A DNA stretch of 8,305 nt from an uncultured Bacilli bacterium (GTDB lineage Bacteria; Bacillota_I; Bacilli_A; RFN20; CAG-288): positions 1 through 8,305 of the forward strand of contig CAOSOP010000047.1 of the NCBI GenBank assembly GCA_948525355.1. Direction: 5' to 3'. The notes under the pieces are model-generated. The model had not been told where the DNA came from, did no database searches, and saw only the letters and a list, made by a program, of their open reading frames with translations. The first letter of the stretch is position 1, and each line of letters opens with the position of its first letter. A program made the position numbers and the translations under genes. This document shows positions 6,107 through 8,305 of this stretch, piece after piece.

Positions 6107-7436
6107 GATATTTGATACATTTGAAGGGAAAATAAAAGAATTCAAACCTATAAAAGAAGGTGAAGTATCAATATATTACTGTGGCCCAACTGTTTACGAC
6201 TATGGACATTTAGGAAACTTCAAAGTTCCAGTCTTTTTTGACCTGGTTCATCGTTTTTTTAAAGCGGTTGGATATAAAGTTAAAATGGTTTCAAACTATA
6301 CCGACATTGATGATAAAATCATCAAAAAAGCCACATCAACAAATAAAACTGAAAAAGAAGTATCTGAATTCTATATCAAAGACTACGAGAATAATCTTAA
6401 TTTATTAAATGTTTTACCATTATATAATAATCCAAAAGTTTCTAATTATATGAATGATATAATCGAGTTTATCGATTTATCATTAAAAAAAGATGCCTCA
6501 TATAAATCAGGTGAAGACATTTATTTTGATGTAAGTAAAATCGATGATTATGGTTCTCTTTCTAAGATGAACATTGAAGAGCTTGATGCTGGAAAAAGAA
6601 TTAGCGTATCTGAAAAAAAACATTCTCCATTTGACTTTGCCTTATGGAAAATGACTGATGATCAAGGCATAAAATTCGATGCACCTTTTGGTCGAGGCAG
6701 ACCTGGTTGGCACACCGAATGTCTTGTTATGATTAATAAAATATTTAATTCTCCACTAATTGATATTCATGGCGGTGGATTTGATTTAAAATTTCCTCAT
6801 CACGAAAATGAAAGAGCTCAGTCCAAAGCAGTTTATAATTCAAATCTAGCCAATTACTGGATGCATGTTGGTTTTATGAATTTCGAAGATACAAAAATGA
6901 GCAAATCACTTGGCAATGTCATTGCGATGAGAGACTTACTAAAAGAACTAAATCCAGATGTATTCAGACTATTTATATTAAAAGCCAACTATCGTGCACC
7001 ATTATCATTTAGCCAAGAAGCAATTGATACAACAAAAAGAGAGGTTGAGAAATATCGTTCTGTAAAAAAATCACTAAATCTCTACTTAGCCACAAATAAG
7101 CTAAACGATAAAGTTGGAACACTCATTGAGTCATATTATGATAGCTTTATCGATGCACTAGCTAATGATTTCAATGTTGCTAATGGTTTAACCGCCTTTG
7201 ATTCACTAGTAAAAAATATAAATACATCCATTAGACAAAAAGATAATAAGTCAATATTAGACTTAAAGTTTACTTTTGACAAAATAAATGATATATTAGG
7301 TTTAAGACTTAAAACAGCTGAAATAAGCGAAGAGATTCTAAGCATTTATAGTAAATATGAAGAAGCAAGAAATAATAAAGACTATGAGCTTAGCGATATC
7401 TACCGCAAAAAGCTAATAGAAAGTGATGTGTTGTAA
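6093..7436 (+). CDS. cysS: Cysteinyl-tRNA synthetase, shortened C-terminus
   Basis: This class I synthetase charges tRNA-Cys with cysteine in the cytoplasm. The HIGH-type motif is HLGN (39-42) in GPTVYDYGHLGN and the KMSKS motif is complete at 268-272. Zinc ligands match E. coli CysRS: C30 (YYCGPT), C210 (GWHTEC), and H236 and E240 in FPHHENE. GHLGN, NYTDIDDKII, FGRGRPGWHTEC and DIHGGGFDL are all typical. The 447 residues are a little short. The anticodon-binding end stops at YRKKLIESDVL, where most CysRS proteins continue for roughly ten residues ending near a Gly-Thr-x-Trp. No frameshifted continuation is seen after the TAA. ATG 6093 lies 9 bases after GGAGG (6079-6083), inside the end of the ABC gene. 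It is preserved in full otherwise and probably active. Confidence 0.96.
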   Translation: MVKIKIFDTFEGKIKEFKPIKEGEVSIYYCGPTVYDYGHLGNFKVPVFFDLVHRFFKAVGYKVKMVSNYTDIDDKIIKKATSTNKTEKEVSEFYIKDYENNLNLLNVLPLYNNPKVSNYMNDIIEFIDLSLKKDASYKSGEDIYFDVSKIDDYGSLSKMNIEELDAGKRISVSEKKHSPFDFALWKMTDDQGIKFDAPFGRGRPGWHTECLVMINKIFNSPLIDIHGGGFDLKFPHHENERAQSKAVYNSNLANYWMHVGFMNFEDTKMSKSLGNVIAMRDLLKELNPDVFRLFILKANYRAPLSFSQEAIDTTKREVEKYRSVKKSLNLYLATNKLNDKVGTLIESYYDSFIDALANDFNVANGLTAFDSLVKNINTSIRQKDNKSILDLKFTFDKINDILGLRLKTAEISEEILSIYSKYEEARNNKDYELSDIYRKKLIESDVL

Positions 7437-7437
7437 A

Positions 7438-8211
7438 ATGAATATTCTAAGTCAATCCGATTACAAAATCATCTTAAACCCAATCGATGATTTTGTCATT
7501 AAACTAATCGATAATCCAAATCTCCATGGTTGGGGAATCATTCTCTTTTTGCTATTAACACTACTTGCTACAATTGTATCAGCGGGTATTGTTGGTTTTG
7601 AAAGAGAATTACATGGGCATGCCGCTGGATTAAGAACACATATTCTTATATCACTAGGTGCTTCATTAATCATGTCACTATCAATATTTGCTTTCCCTGT
7701 TAATAATGGTTACACACGAGATCCAGCAAGACTTGCCGCACAAGTTGTCTCTGGTATAGGTTTCATTGGTGCAGGAACAATTATGCAAAATGGAACAGGC
7801 ATTAAAGGATTAACTACTGCTGCTTCTCTATGGGTATGTGGTGGAATCGGATTAGCATGTGGTAGTGGATTTATAGTTGAAGGACTTCTTGGAGCAACAA
7901 CAACATTCGCAGTATTATTCCTACTCGTTGCTATCGAAAAAAGAACAACAAAAAAGAATCCACAAGTTACATTAATTATGGATACAAACACTGCGGCAGT
8001 TCCAGTAGCACTTGAAATAGCAGCAAAGTATAGAATAAGCATCCGTGATATCAATTCATCATTACTTACATATAGACAAATGGACTGTTTAAAAATGGTT
8101 ATCACTCTTAAAAATCCGACTAAATTAGCATTAACGGCTTATATAGACGAACTAAGACAAAGAGTTAATCCGGTCGAATTAATTGTCACACATACTAAAC
8201 ATAATAGTTAA
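7438..8211 (+). CDS. MgtC/SapB-family membrane protein
   Basis: The 257-residue protein has the MgtC/SapB family signatures in order: GFERELHGHAAGLRTH (53-68), a TRDPARLAAQVVSGIGFIGAGTI stretch (93-115, with D95 and R98) and GLTTAASLW (124-132). Hydrophobic segments lie at about residues 33-52, 69-87, 100-117, 126-145 and 149-166. A soluble tail from about 175 to 257 fits the ACT-like domain of longer MgtC proteins. Members support growth in low magnesium and virulence in some pathogens, and Salmonella MgtC restrains the F1Fo ATP synthase; the role in other bacteria is mostly unknown. ATG 7438 is one base after the cysS stop. GTG 7423 and ATG 7426 in the same frame would add four or five residues inside cysS. 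No strong ribosome site precedes any of them (GTGAT at 7423-7427 is a partial match), so coupling to cysS is likely. It is the last gene before the terminator. Confidence 0.93.
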   Translation: MNILSQSDYKIILNPIDDFVIKLIDNPNLHGWGIILFLLLTLLATIVSAGIVGFERELHGHAAGLRTHILISLGASLIMSLSIFAFPVNNGYTRDPARLAAQVVSGIGFIGAGTIMQNGTGIKGLTTAASLWVCGGIGLACGSGFIVEGLLGATTTFAVLFLLVAIEKRTTKKNPQVTLIMDTNTAAVPVALEIAAKYRISIRDINSSLLTYRQMDCLKMVITLKNPTKLALTAYIDELRQRVNPVELIVTHTKHNS

Positions 8212-8233
8212 ACTCCTCTCGTAGGAGTTTTTT
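8210..8233 (+). terminator. Intrinsic terminator of the gene run
   Basis: AAACTCCT-type arms (8210-8217 and 8223-8230) form an 8-bp stem with a CTCGT loop, followed by a T-run reaching 8233 and a further TTTT at 8235-8238. The stem starts within the stop codon of the MgtC-like gene. Read in the other direction only three Ts follow the stem, so it would be at best a weak terminator for a gene arriving from the right. Confidence 0.92.
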
Positions 8234-8305
8234 ATTTTCGCCTTTTTGCTGACTGCTTTGGTACGAATTTGGCCAGTTCGGAAGCGTAGTTTCGGTGCCG
8301 TTTTG
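8232..8305 (-). CDS. Possible C-terminal tail of a convergent gene (partial)
   Basis: On the minus strand one frame enters from the window edge and reads 23 codons to a TAA at 8232-8234, ending in the basic sequence KQSAKRRK. The stop sits against the terminator, as expected for a convergent gene end. The stretch 8240-8305 is 33 G/C of 66 bases, against 19 of 60 in a sample just upstream (8101-8160), so it differs from its neighbours. All three minus frames are open over much of this short piece, so openness alone proves little. It could instead be a non-coding repeat or the edge of acquired DNA. No function can be assigned. Confidence 0.3.
   Translation of the reverse strand, partial: KRHRNYASELAKFVPKQSAKRRK

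Noticed and set aside
7710..8105. 131-codon minus-strand ORF
   Set aside because: Antisense shadow of the MgtC-like gene, whose motifs are clear on the plus strand.
1..8305. UGA=Trp mollicute code, insertion sequences, CRISPR arrays
   Set aside because: TGA ends the first ABC gene at 4299-4301 and tryptophans are TGG. No transposase, terminal repeats or regularly spaced repeats were seen.

Overview
The window looks like chromosomal DNA from a low-GC Gram-positive lineage (Bacillota, possibly Bacilli/Erysipelotrichia or an Acholeplasma/Izemoplasma-type relative). The sequence is AT-rich, has strong AGGAGG-type ribosome binding sites, and its genes nearly all lie on one strand with tight spacing. 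TGA acts as a stop (the gene ending at 4301 uses it) and tryptophan is TGG, so a UGA=Trp mollicute code is ruled out. The exact taxon cannot be named from this sequence alone.

Layout. At the left edge a tRNA-Pro gene (anticodon GGG, encoded CCA) is read leftwards from its own promoter. Divergent from it, a near-consensus promoter (TTGAAA, 18 bp, TATAAT; 235-264) starts a rightward run of seven genes: an 86-residue three-helix membrane protein of unknown function; rimO (ribosomal protein S12 methylthiotransferase); a MazF/PemK-fold protein with a long N-terminal extension and no antitoxin beside it; two ABC half-exporters forming an asymmetric heterodimer; cysS (cysteinyl-tRNA synthetase, with a shortened C-terminus); and an MgtC/SapB-family membrane protein. 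A clear intrinsic terminator at 8210-8233 closes the run. The last 66 bases are distinctly richer in GC and may hold the tail of a convergent minus-strand gene.

How the genes fit together. From 1979 onward the genes are packed: a 22-base gap, a 1-base overlap, a 14-base overlap and a 1-base gap, so translational coupling is likely through the MazF-like / ABC / ABC / cysS / mgtC-like block. The two ABC proteins complement each other at the active-site level. The first supplies a canonical LSGGQ signature but has Asp for the catalytic Glu. The second supplies the catalytic Glu but has a degenerate FSMGQ signature. Together they build one competent and one degenerate ATP site. rimO, tRNA-Pro and cysS are translation housekeeping genes. 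The exporter, the MazF-like protein and the MgtC-like protein suggest envelope or stress functions, but no single pathway ties the run together.

No mobile element, CRISPR array or clearly new multi-gene system is visible. The points most worth a second look are the hairpin that hides the ribosome binding site of the first ABC gene, the lone extended MazF-like protein, the shortened CysRS, and the compositional break at the right edge. No stretch longer than 300 bases lacks a gene.
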